Source of the DNA: Onchidella celtica
Taxonomy: Eukaryota; Mollusca; Gastropoda; Systellommatophora; Onchidiidae
Length of the DNA: 64,000 bases
Reading direction: 5' to 3'
NCBI GenBank assembly: GCA_963931925.1
Contig: OZ007570.1
Location: forward strand, 63,376,132 to 63,440,131
Each line of letters opens with the position of its first letter. Position 1 is the first letter of the stretch. A program made the translations under genes and the position numbers. Shown here piece after piece: positions 12,625-24,339 of the stretch. Under the pieces are notes generated by a model. The model saw nothing but the letters and a program-made list of their open reading frames with translations. It did not search any database and had not been told where the DNA came from.

Positions 12625-13116
12625 GATCTGTTTCCTGTTATCGGTGCTGGACTTTCAAATAAACAATAACATTTCGCAATTGGCTCAGCTAAATAAGGTC
12701 TTTTTTGTTGTGCCTTTGGAGATGATGTAACATTGAGATCAAGGAATAATTAATATTCAGCTCAGATATTCTATTGATTGATTTAATATGTTAGAACTTC
12801 AAACAATTATAAGAAATCACATGTTGGAGGGACGAGGTGTGATATCGTTGATTTAGTGCAATAAGTGATTATTTCTTTTTTGTGTGTGAAAATGGAGATA
12901 ATAATTTCTGGCTCTGAATCGGCAATATCACTATCGTATAGTCTTTGCCACGTGAGCAGTTGATAAGTCACTGGTAAAGGGAAATGGTAAGGTAAGTGTA
13001 TGGAGTGATAGATGGGAATCCTTAGCATCCGAAAGCCTCTATACTTCAATAAAATCCAATGTCTTTTAGTTTGGCAAATATCGTGGGTGTAATCTACTGG
13101 CTGGCAGAGATAAAAT

Positions 13117-13155
<39 letters not shown>

Positions 13156-16100
13156 TTCATTAATTAATTCATTCATTTATACAGTGTGTTTTTTTTTTTA
13201 TAGATATTGTAAGGAGTGCTTGAACTCTTTCTCAAAGATCTTTTCCGCTCTACACGCTACTGTGAAATCTGCACATTGTTTCAAGTGGGAAAGCTTTTGC
13301 TTGAGATTGATTGAAACTTTACTATTTAAAACAATGAGTACTCCCTCATTATTTCCACAAGTGTTGTGCCTTTTACTCGTGTGCAGTCAAATAACAACAA
13401 CAACAATAAACTGGACTATGAATAGCCCGAGGATCTAGCTGGGGATTTGAGATCAAAGGATCTAAACACCCCAAGATGGCACATTTTGGCACGCTTTTCT
13501 TTGAACGTTATCAATACAAAACATACGATGAGAATCATTTCCAAAACGGGTGGACATTCTATGCCGAAGTGGGCTAAATATTCTCTCAGGTATATGGATA
13601 CTGGCCTAGTCCTTCTCTGGCCTGGGGCGGTATGCGGGAAAACAATGGGTGAGCCATGAGCGCTAATGACTTCAGTCTTGTGCTCATACAAATAGAAGCT
13701 CCTCGCCTGCTGGTCTCCTATGTTACAGTCGTTTAGCCCTCAGAAATGGGCGTGGCACCCTGCTGCCGGGACTCAGGCCCCAACAATCAGGAGGTCCCGC
13801 CCAACAATTTGCTTGTATCAGACCGCTTCATTCATCCAGATCTTTCGGTTCCGGTTTGGGGGGGTGGGGCTGGGTCGTCTGGGGGTTGACTGGATAAATG
13901 GGAGAAAACAATGAAGAGATCAATTCTAATTTGATTGAGACTGTGGAAAGAGAACACGTTATGAGAGAAAACATCGTAAGTGGCAAAACCTGATATTCTA
14001 ACTTGATCCGGAGCGGGCTTAAAACTGATATTAATGTCTAGCTCTCACGTTCCTAAATCTTTTCTTTGAATGCGATGAATAATTTTCTAGCAAAAATTTC
14101 AGCTGTCTATAACATCCGCTGGGAATTTCAGGGACTCCTTGGTCGATATTCTCAATCAGTTGATTTTAATATTTTGCTGAGGTCCTGAAGTCTTCGACAC
14201 GAAAAGGCATGAAATTTCAATTCATGGTGCATTGAAACTGTGTCAACATGCAGGAAGCTATGAACACTTACTGGGAAAAGAGCTGTGAATTGGCCTGAAT
14301 TAAATTGTTTTAAATCACGAAACTCATAGAATAACATTGGAGGTATCTAGTTGTTTAAGCGATTAATAATATGCCCCCTCCCCTCCAGGACTCCCTTCCA
14401 CGCATAACGAAGCTAACATCTCTTCTACCTGTGCAAAAAAAAACATGTCTTTACTTGTATACAACTAAGTCCTTGTGAATTTTACAAAGTCCTCAGGTCA
14501 TTGATCAATTAAATAATCTTGTATTGTTTGTGTTGGACAAACGATTTTATTCAGTTTTGAATGGGAATCTAATATAATCAAATGTATAGGTACTCGAGAT
14601 ACGAGTTTTCACACAGTCTATTCGATTCACGGTGTTTTGGCAGGAATCGACTCCAATGGGGCTCTGGCATTTGACACCGGAAGCAGCATTTTCCATGGCA
14701 ACTTCACACTCATTTCTGTCCCTACTCGCCATGTCCTGGCCCTGGAGCTCCCCCCCCCCCCAAACGACCCCTCCACCAACGGACATTCCCCCCCCTCTCC
14801 TTTCAACCCCCCCCCCCCCCCAGCCAAGCTCTACTGAACCAGACTGAGAGAAGGAACAAAAGCCTGGAGGAGAGAAAAGGGCGTTCAGCAGCCAATGGCA
14901 TTCATTCCCGGCATCGCTCAGGTACAATGCCGGCGGAAGTCGCCGTTACGTCGAGAGCGGTACGAGTTTGAAAGACAAATTGAGGTTTTGTTAAGATGAG
15001 TATAAAAATGCAACATTTCAATCCTCCATTGTTTCTGTTCAGTGATAAATTTCTCTGTTCCATTGACTCTGAATGAAGATAATAAACACAGTGAAAATCA
15101 GGAGAAAATTGTAATTGTTTCGTTTCATATCCAGTTGATCCTGGGCCATTGCGTTCTCCACGCGCTTTCAGGTTTGTAAGAGTCTGTGGAAGTTGACGAC
15201 TTTATGTCTGCATAAAATCATGATTTTTCTATGCACACTTGATAATAATCCTATCGTAAAATAAATGCAAGTCCAGATATTAAATATCATTCGACAAGGG
15301 AAATCAATCTAACATGGACATGTCGGTGTATTGTGCACTTCTGTAGCGTTTTGGCATGGCAGGTATCCATTATGAACTCGTTTCAGCCGACCGAAGAACT
15401 TCGACGCAAGGACGATTTCGGTGAAATAGTCTCCAAATTGTAACTAGCAGCTCTCAGTCCAAGGTTATATATAATATTAAGTGAGATATTTGACAAAAGG
15501 AGGCGTATTAAGAAAATAAAATAATGTAACTAACTTTTATTTAGCTCGTGGTCCCGTAATACAAGCTCTATCGCGTTACACTTATTCTACCATTCACATT
15601 CAATTCACAAATACGAAGAACATATTAAAGCATGTGACAATGGTCAGAAACAGCTGCAGTTCCGTTCCATTAATTGAAAAAGTGTATTTTAAGATGTTTT
15701 TGAAAATTTCAGCGTTTTGTAAATCTCTTTAAGTTTTAAGGCAGGGAATACTAGATCTTCGGTCCTGATAAAAGGGAAAGTGGTTGACCTAGCTTAAAAT
15801 TTATGAAAATAAAGTTTCTGAAATAATTTTATTTATAGAGTATTAATTGTACTCCACTGGTTTCTTTGTTTTCTCATAAGGCGAAGAAATTGTATTTTAG
15901 AGAGAATCTTTTTTATGACTTCTTGTCACAGGCATGTTCAGACAGACGCAGGCAAGTGGATTACGCCTCTGTGAGGATATACGCACAAGTTGTCTACCTA
16001 TTGTGTGTAAAGTGGCATAGGACAGCCATGGTGAAACAATGGCATCTCCCCAGACACAAACACTTCTTCTGACCAAGAGAACTTGATTGTCCCCAGGACA

Positions 16101-17950
16101 AATATTTATTTTTGTGTGTGTGTGTTCAACTTCCTTTTGTTTTTGAATCCGACAGTAGAAGTGCGACTGGGAACTGGAATTATGAACTTTCACATTGTGT
16201 TCTCGCCATCTCGAGCTTGACAATAGAAAGCCATTCCCTCGTTCTCGGAGAATGTATTATAAGTTCAACAACAAACCTCTTCAGCTCCTGGATGAGTGAT
16301 GATAGTTTGTAGAGGCAGACAGGCGAAACTTTTCAACACAAAACAATACACAACAAGAGTTTTCTGTTTTGTTTTTAAAGAAACGATGTAGCTTAACGGT
16401 TACAGAGATTGTATTCGGAATTTTTTCCGGAAGATTGGAGCTGATTTTGACCACGGATCAGTTTCGAACGAACTTTGACGCCGATCGGAAATCGACTAGT
16501 GTTGAGAGCTGAGGGGATTATCTCATGATATGAGAGTGAAAGAGAACTGCATCATGTTTGCCCTCTGGTCGTCACGTGACAGCAGAATCTTGGCGGTGTC
16601 GGAAGCAGCAAAGGCGTCACCCAGCGTTCCGTTGCCTGTGCGCATGTCACAGCAGTCAAGGGAGTGGCCACTTCCGGCCCCACAACGGTGGGATATTTGC
16701 CTACACGAAAAAACACTTCCCACCCTTTGCTGGCAATCCGTTGCGATGACAGGACAGGGAACTCCCAAAGGCCGGGATTATGAAAAGGCGAGAGTTGCAG
16801 GGATTTCTATATAACTTTTCCACTGATTCTCTCCTCTACAAAAATAAATTGCTTTTGATTATCTGAAAGAAAGGCCACAGCTCTTGTGCAACGCCTTGGG
16901 GACTCGTCACTGCAGCCAGCGTTAGTCAATCAGATCTCCATTTTGTCCAATGAATACAATTTTTTTTTCCACTTCTTCCTCTTATACTACAAAGTTCCAA
17001 GTCAATACATGTGAAGAATGAACTTTGAACAAGGTTGACCACACTGCAGAAAACTCAGACAAATTCTGATAGAGGTGAGATATCGGACACTAAGAATGAC
17101 TGGGTATCTCTTCAAGGGGCGTATTCCATTTTTCTCTACGCCAGGATAGAAAGGTTCAACCCACCCCGTCCCATTCCTTTTTCAAGAAAGGAAAAAAATT
17201 ATTGGAAATTGTCAATAATAAATACAAAACGCCGTAAGCGCTATAACAAAATATTCTCACAGTTCCCAATGCAGAATGTGACTGTGCTGAACGAAGGCAA
17301 TCTCAGCATGACTCCTCTGTTCAAACCTACAATTTCACTGCGAATAGTGTCTCATTTTTATTAAATGTGGTCGCACTGTAATTAAAAGGGCGACTTGGTG
17401 ACGCAATTTACGAGGACAAAAGTTCCCCCAAGCATCGGGTCAAAAAAGCCGTTTACTTCTGTGGCAATGAGTAACAAAGCTAAACCAATATTAATTGAGT
17501 GCAAGTGTTAGCTGCGATGATTGAATCCCACAAAACCCAGAGTATCATTCTGTGATTGACTTCTAGGTGTAATATTTCTGTTTAAACAGAGCATTGTGGG
17601 GTTTAACTGAATGCCTTGAAGGCGTGTAAATAGCGACTTTGACGACTGCAATCATGTGACCAGACTGAGTTGATAGAGTAAATAGGAATATGATCACAGT
17701 TTAAGGTTGGTCTCATTGTCTCTGTGTGCTGGATAGAACATGGAATGCACCCCCTGGGTGGATCAGTCGGGCTGGGCTGAAATATTGGCATTGAATCACG
17801 TCTATGAGGAAGGGCGTGTGTGTGTGGGGGGGGGGGGGCATAGCTGAAGTGGAGGAAGCGAGAGAGACCAAAAAAAAACCAAAAAAACAAAACCTTTAGG
17901 GTGTGTGAAAAAGGTCACATGACGACTGTCCCTTCACATCTACATGTCGA
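12625..17950. other. Intergenic sequence with minor low-complexity patches
   Basis: Contains a (TTTA)n array (about 13117-13157), C-rich patches (14749-14760 and 14809-14821) and otherwise unique sequence. Balanced, CpG-containing stretches at about 14620-14960, 15900-16070 and 16540-16800 have open frames of 60-126 codons. None resembles a known protein or has convincing paired splice sites. No gene is supported. Confidence 0.5.
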
Positions 17951-17952
17951 AG

Positions 17953-18110
17953 GGTATTTGCCAATTGTAATGTATGTGACATTTTGCCGATTTTGAAGTT
18001 TTGACATGAAAATGTCCTAAATTTGTTATGTCATAAATGTCATTCCAACCGATTTAAAACTTTTCTATTATGTTTGTGACGTAATGTCTTACACGTTTTA
18101 GTTTTAGATT
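17953..18110 (+). repeat. Dispersed repeat shared with 41398-41545
   Basis: The words ATTTTGCCGATTTTGAAGTTTT, then CATGAAA, AAACTTTTC, and TGTGACGTAATGTCTTA are matched in order and spacing by the segment at 41398-41545 in the same orientation. Non-coding, element class unknown. Confidence 0.7.
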
Positions 18111-18558
18111 TGACGCAGTGCTCCGTTGCTCAATGTCATGTTTCGTGAGCAACCCTAGTGAAGTTAACTTAGATCAACTGCAGGGGTAGGGGGAACGGGG
18201 TTGGGGTGGGAGGGGGGTAGATAATAAGGTGAGGGCCTCATTATGATTATGTTTAAAACAATGACGGGGGGGGGGGGGTTCAAACAATATTTTCGCTAAT
18301 TCTTGATGTACAAGGTACTGAATAAAGGCATGAGCTTTATGAGCTGCAGCCCCGGAGCCTTCTCCAGCTTAGGGCCTCCAGAATTAAAGTGAAGTTATAG
18401 GCCCATTGCGGATATCGGCCATTTTAGTTGTCAGGACCGACGCTTAACCATGGCAATGGCACCCCTGATTTTGATTCATTAGCTGATTTGCACTGTGAGC
18501 ACTTAAGGCATCGCGAACCAATCGGAGCGAGTTTTTAAAAAATTCACTACAGTAAACA
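18111..18558. other. Flank of the THAP fragment
   Basis: G-rich patches at 18180-18280, then unique sequence. Together with 18709-19080 it may belong to one decayed transposon, but I see no terminal repeats. Confidence 0.35.
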
Positions 18559-18708
18559 TTATACGTGTGTATGGGCACATGGGAGACGTTCGATCAATTC
18601 TTTCACTTCCTTTCTCTTGTTTACACGGATGATAGGGAATCTGACCAGCTTGGATCCATCCTTTCCACCCCTGACATGACAGTCAACTGCAATGCAACCA
18701 GTAGGCAT
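18559..18708 (-). pseudogene. N-terminal THAP zinc-finger fragment
   Basis: From an ATG at 18708 (minus strand) the frame reads MPTGCIAVDCHVRGGKDGSK and soon afterwards VRFPI. This fits the start of a THAP domain: a short N-terminus, the first two cysteines spaced as C-x4-C (Cys5, Cys10), a basic glycine-rich loop and a hydrophobic-Phe-Pro motif. The second half of the C2CH module (Trp, the later Cys and His, and the AVPTIF-type box) is missing: after the Phe-Pro motif the frame becomes Lys/Glu-rich and stops at 18559. A possible GTGTAA donor follows the motif, so this could be a first exon, but no partner exon was found. THAP domains occur in P-element-like transposases and in host proteins. 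I read it as a transposon or gene remnant. Confidence 0.55.
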
Positions 18709-19890
18709 GTTAACCGCTTGGACATATCTCGAAGTTACACTCGTCAGCTGATCCACCCGCCATTTTAGGTGTCGGAAGTACAAAACAAAAACACTCTGTG
18801 ACGTCATTCGCAATGGACCTGTTAATATCAATACCCTATTTCAATTATTTTTTTTAATTGCAGGTCGTTCTCCTTAAAACAAACAGTATTATTTTTGTGA
18901 AACTGTTGGTAAGTATTATGTATAATAATTGACATGACATTATAATGTATTGTAGAAGTTGAATAAACTGGTTTCAAGAATCCCAAAATTGTGCTTTTAT
19001 TAATTGTTACTGGGGGTCTCGCGGTTTCTGTTGCCCGGGGGGTCTACGAAATTGTAATCCGGCCCTGGTTGTACATTGGATCCAAGGCTGGAACTAACAT
19101 GGGTTAGATTGCCCAGCATGTTTATTGTAGATGTTTACTATTGCTGTCACTATTTATTTTTGCAAATAAGCATTTTTATCTTTTTTTTTTTCAAATTCAT
19201 AATAAAAAGTGCGTTTTGCTATGTATCTAAAATTCTGTATGAACCAAAATAAGAACACACTGACATTCCAGAACGGAATGGGGAGAGCCATAAAAATTGT
19301 GATGAAAGTCATTGGACCGAAGGGCTAGATTCCTCAGACACCTCAGGCTCGCTGTGAAAGTCGTTCTGTGTCAAAGTTGTTTCTCTGCAATGTCAAAATA
19401 AATTCAAATAGAAAAAAGCCTGATTATGCTATCTTCGCGCCTTATCAAATATCTAGTAACTATCTTGAAAGGTGTCTGAAATTGAAACATGAAACCTTGT
19501 ATTTGACAAGTAAATTGTTAATTCTTACCTTGTTTAAGCATTCAGAACATAATTTCCGGCAAGCTGATCTAATGTTACGGTGAATTAAAGATTTTAATCT
19601 CTGGTAAAAAAAAAAAAAAAGTTACCGTGCAACAAAACTCCCCCGAGGCGTCCCGGTTTCTGTTTAATGACACTTGTATCTCATCTGGCCTGGAAGTGAT
19701 CTGGCTGGCAGTTCTCTCCCCTCCCCTCCCGTATCCTCACTCTCCGATTATCTATTGTTATTATGCAGAAAAGTCATGAATGTCACTCAGACTGTCAGCG
19801 ATACGGAAAGACATCTTCTTCCCCCCACCCCCTCCCAGCACTTCAATTTTGGCCAGAATGACACTATTTTGTCTTCAAAATGGCGACTAG
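18709..19890. other. Intergenic sequence, nothing recognised
   Basis: Unique sequence with a poly-A run at 19604-19620. No exon seen. Confidence 0.4.
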
Positions 19891-20010
19891 AAAAATGCGA
19901 TATATGCCAATGCTGAACTTATATTTGTCAAAACATTTTCAAAACCGGCTTAAAAATTGCGATATCCAATGCTGAACTTATATTTTGTGAAAATATTTTC
20001 ATAACCGGCT
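19891..20010. repeat. 60-bp tandem duplication
   Basis: Units 19891-19950 and 19951-20010 share GCGATAT, CCAATGCTGAACTTATATTT and ATTTTCAWAACCGGCT in register, with a few substitutions and small indels. Non-coding. Confidence 0.88.
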
Positions 20011-23000
20011 CTCTTTTGTTCCCTTTTAACGCAAAATCGTCATTAAGTGTTTATTCCAAATCCTAGAATTACAGTAATGTGTTATGTAATCCCATTCAAC
20101 CGATAAAGGCTTTCCTATCTGTGCTGGCCAATGATCTTTGATGGCCAACGAAAAGTGCTGGATTTCATAGTTTTAGTTCTTTGGGCTCTAACTGTAAGCA
20201 CCCTAGAGCACTGGGTCAAGCTTGAATGTGCTGCTTCGGGTTTGCTCAGACGTGAACTTCCTTTGAAGTGACTATCGAGACAAACAGGGTGCAGACTAAC
20301 TCGTGCGCGCTTTCCGGTTTAATTCCATCATCCGAGGCAAACCAGGTTTGTTTCAGTGCGTTAGGACCCCTGACCAAAGTTAAATTGATTTCAAGCGATG
20401 TCCGCACGTTGAGTTCATATTAATAGTCTAAATTTCGCCTTGGAAGCGAAAATGACCATTTAAGTAAGCGGTCCTGACAATGTTGCAGATCCAGGTGTGA
20501 AATGTTTGTCACTTAAAATCATGGAGGGGCTGGACTGTTCAAATAGTCTGTCACTGAAATTTCAATTTTCCGACGTATCAGATTTTGACTTGATAAGAAG
20601 TGAAAGATAAAGATATAAATTCTCCATCATCTAGAGTGTCTTCCTGAGAAGATAGAAAAGACTGTAAAATGTGAGATGGCTTTGATTTCCAAATATCATG
20701 GCAAAAAGGTGAATGGACAAACCAATATAAATAAATGATAAATAAATAGATAAAAGATAAATAAATAAATTAATGTAAATGAATTCTTATTGTTTTCTTC
20801 TTCTGGGATTGAATAAGAAATCAAGAAAAAAAATCTCATTTTCAACCAGATTCCAAGCCTTACTTTAAGTTTTACTTGCATGAACGAGCCAGCTGAAAGG
20901 ACAAAACACACACAAGTTTTGGGGTGGACAAGCCCACATTCAAATTTAAATCCCAAATTTTCCATGGAAACAGAAGAGGAAATACATGAAATCATAAATG
21001 AATGAAAATTGCAAGTAAATACAAACCACAAAATCGCTTTACCAATCAGGAATCAACTTTGATATAAACAAAAACAAAAAAAGCAACAAAAAAACATCAA
21101 AGGAAATTCAATTGTTATCCTTCAAGTTTCCAGCTGTCAACAAACCAACTCTAACGCTGCATGATGAGTACTCGTACCAGTTAGTCAAACATGACATTTG
21201 ACCCACCCAGAGATTACAACATGCAAAATCTAGTTGGAACCAAATCAGCGTTTGATGCTCCGATGTGCCAGCTGATGACAGAGAAAGTGCCAAGTGATTT
21301 GAACCCCCCTCTGATACCAGGTCCGCATCCTTTGGGCTGGAGACAAGGAAACAGTTTGGGACTGCTCTTAGGTCAGGGCTCTTGATGTTGTCTCCCCCCG
21401 AGTTCTTCTTTGTGCATGTCAAACCGGCAAAGAGATTCAAGCCTGAAGACTTCCTTGCAAATCCCTAAGTACAACTTCAGAAGAGCTATCGGGCCATGTT
21501 TCCAACTGCCCAATTTGTATTCATTTTGAGCTGGACGTTCAAGTTTCAGAGATCTGGTTACACGTTTCCAGCTGACTGTGAGAGCGAGCCACGCCCTACA
21601 CAAAACGATCCTCTCCCAGTCTCGGCGCTGATGCAGCTCGAGGTCATGATGAATGTATATAATGATTCCTTTGATTCGCTTGCAAAAGAAGTTAAACATA
21701 TGCCAAGCTATCGTTTGTTTGCCTTGACAAGCTTAGCCAATCTTTCATGGGAAAAGTATGAAAAGATTTTAATAAAGTCTGAACTCTTTTATTTTTCTCT
21801 TGACAGAGTCACGGAACTTAGATTGACTGCGGGCGTGTTCGTCTTTGTGACTCTATACAATGTTCATGTAGGATGTTCGCTATGTGTAAGTGATCTCGTT
21901 CAAGAGCTTCTTGTCAACCCCAGTGGAGAATTGTCCACGTTAGTTTTACACGCAATCGAATTAGCATGTGTATGCTGAAGGCGAGAGGAGTCTCCCCGCT
22001 TCCTCCGCAGGGGGCACAACTCCTAAGTAAAAGATGAGGCTGTAACTCTGCCCCACTCTGCCCCACTCTCGCCACTCATCACAACTTTATTTCAAGGAAA
22101 GTGACGATTTAAAAAAAAGAAGGAAAAAAGCCACCCATCACCGGTTTCTCGACTCTCATCGAGCGCACCTGCTCGGCTTGCTGGAAATTTAAATTCAATT
22201 TTCATTTGGGTTCCCTGGGATATTGAAAACCCCGATGGTGAGATGGCATATTTACCTCCCGTGAGTGAAGGGTTCTCATAGCGTGTCACTGGCCTTAGAC
22301 GGAGGTTAGAAGTAAGAGAGATGAAGAGTCGGCGCCCCTTGTTTTCAGTTTTCCCTCCGTTCTTCCAGCGGCATACTTCAGGTTCGGCTCTGCGCTACAA
22401 TCGCTGAGTTTAAAATCGCTTCTTTTTGTGGCTGCTGGCCGACCGCGATGATGGAGTACCCTGCAGTCAATGAAAATGTGGGTCGTTAGCGCTCTTTACA
22501 CGCTGCTAAATTGAATCTGATTGTGAACAAGTCGGGAAGGTGCAAACTCTATTGAATCCGACTTGAATAAATGTTTACCGTTCCGACAGCTACCATTGAG
22601 CTTAGGGACTTGGCTGAAGTGCCTGCCTACCCTTCTCTTGCGTTTGACATCTTCACCGTTTTGTCCAAAGAAAATATTTACTCAATTTCCTACCCTCTAT
22701 CTTTTATTTTGATCTAGCCATACATTTTATTGCATTAAGAAAAAAAAAATCTACATCAACTTTACCGGTGTAAGGAGTCATAGCGTTGGCAGCTATAGAA
22801 ATTGACGTCAGGGGATAATTCTAATTTGTCAAAAATGTTCTGAATGTGAAACACCCACAGATATTGCAATCGGTGCCACACCGCAGTGCCCCTGACATCA
22901 AAATACGAACTTGATACGATAGCCTCGGGCCTTAGCAAGTTCAGCGAAGTACCTCAAGTCGAGATACGACTTTCTTTTCAGGCAAGATTTCCACAAGGCA

Positions 23001-23767
23001 TAAATGGCGGAAAAGGGAAATTATGAAAAGAGCTATTTTCTTTCCCGGCATATTAATATCTCAGACTGGCTTGTTGAATGCGTGCACTACTCGAGGTTGG
23101 CGCAGAAACACAATGGAGTAAAATCAATCACTTCAACAGAAAACAGTGCCCGACCAGTGAATCATAAGTAATTAAAATTTCCCATTCCCCCAAATACGAG
23201 CCCTTGAACACAAGTGAAATTGAAAAGCGGCCCGATCATACGCTGGAGTATTATTTAGGTAAACAGGGATTTAGAGCCCATGCACAATAGTTGTACGCTC
23301 GAGATGGAAAACATTGACTGGGGAAGTGGTGGTGGGAGGGGGTGACTCTTGGGTCACGTGGCCTTTCAAGAGAGGAATGACGAAAACGTGACCCTTACGT
23401 GAATGTGATGAGTGGTTGATTGTCATTTTCCTTTCTCTTGTTTCTTTGACAGCTCATCATTGCAGCGTCGTCTGTAAAGACATCATCGTCAGTCAGCATA
23501 CGGCCCGGAAAACAGCGTCAACAGTCTCGTCAAAGCTGTGAAATTATAGCTGTCAATGTGTTTTTGTACAGTACATACATTTAGGAAAGAGGGAATGAAG
23601 AGTAGGAAACACTGTGACTTCTTTGTACTCATTTCCTAATGGCCTAAAACCATTGTTACCAGGCGCCCAATGTCCTAATGTCTAAATTTCAACAACAACA
23701 ACAAAAAAAACACAACGCTTTGCAAAAGATGAACGTGAGTTTGGAAAACGCACGTCGAGACTATAAC
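20011..23767. other. Intergenic sequence rich in balanced unique DNA
   Basis: No gene recognised. An open frame of 160 codons (21496-21978, plus) shows no domain. Stretches at about 21970-22560 and 22880-23530 have frequent CpGs and no repeats, unlike the surrounding AT-rich DNA. A possible inverted SINE-like piece lies at 20325-20375. Confidence 0.5.
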
Positions 23768-23870
23768 GGTCACATTGTGCTAGGAAAAAGTAAGAGGAAA
23801 GACAGAATAGATTAAAACAACAGGGCAGAAGGAGATCTTACCAGGAGAACCCACCAACAACCCGCTGGCG
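23768..23870 (+). repeat. Dispersed repeat shared with 54020-54107
   Basis: GGTCACATTGTGCTA, an AAGA-rich middle part with GACAGAATA/GACGGGAATA, and CCAGGAGAACCCACCA recur in order at 54020-54107, same orientation. It probably represents a fragment of one retroelement family. No coding frame. Confidence 0.6.
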
Positions 23871-24221
23871 GCATAGCAATCCTTCCCTTAACCCTAAACC
23901 AACTGCAAATATGGTTGGAAAGTACCAAAGGGAAATCTCCTCTATCGTTCCAGCCCGTGATTATCGTCCATGTTTAATCCGGAACTGGTGGTGGAAGCTA
24001 CAGTACTAGGTCCAGTAATCTGATTGGTCAAAAACCTGACCAAGTAAATAGAGATCCGCAAATGTAAAGTTACTTCCTAGTTGGAATAGGTCAGTTTTTT
24101 GTTTTTTTAAATGATATCTTGAAGCACGAGATGGAAAATATTGAATTTCCACAGATCAGATTATTATGTTTCATTATGATTTCGTTGTGATTAAACTTTA
24201 TGCAAATAGAGCATACCTTAT

Positions 24222-24300
24222 GTAATAATAATAATAATGGATCGCATTTATATAGCGCATATCCATTTAAAATGCTCTATGCGCTTTACAGAAGCAACAT
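24222..24300 (-). mobile_element. LINE/SINE 3' tail with hairpin and (TTA)n
   Basis: Read on the minus strand, the order is GTAAAGCGCATAGAGCATTTT, a return strand TATGCGCT, ATATAAATG, and then an ATT-repeat tail (24222-24238). The 8-bp arms at 24254-24261 and 24278-24285 are perfectly complementary. The same architecture ends the LINE copies at 53362-53920 and 56560-57586. The body of this element, expected at higher coordinates, is not recognisable. A second perfect hairpin (GAGCGC ... GCGCTC, 24321-24339) lies just upstream in element orientation. Confidence 0.7.
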
Positions 24301-24339
24301 GTCAACCACAGAGCAGAATGGAGCGCCTGCGAAGCGCTC

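Noticed and set aside
16380-16480. tRNA-like head (GTAGCTTAACGGTTA) as a SINE
   Set aside because: Only the A-box-like word fits; the downstream part has no B-box at the right spacing and no tail.
21496-21978. 160-codon plus-strand frame
   Set aside because: No recognisable domain or splice partners; mixed hydrophobic composition typical of chance frames. Expression data would be needed to revive it.
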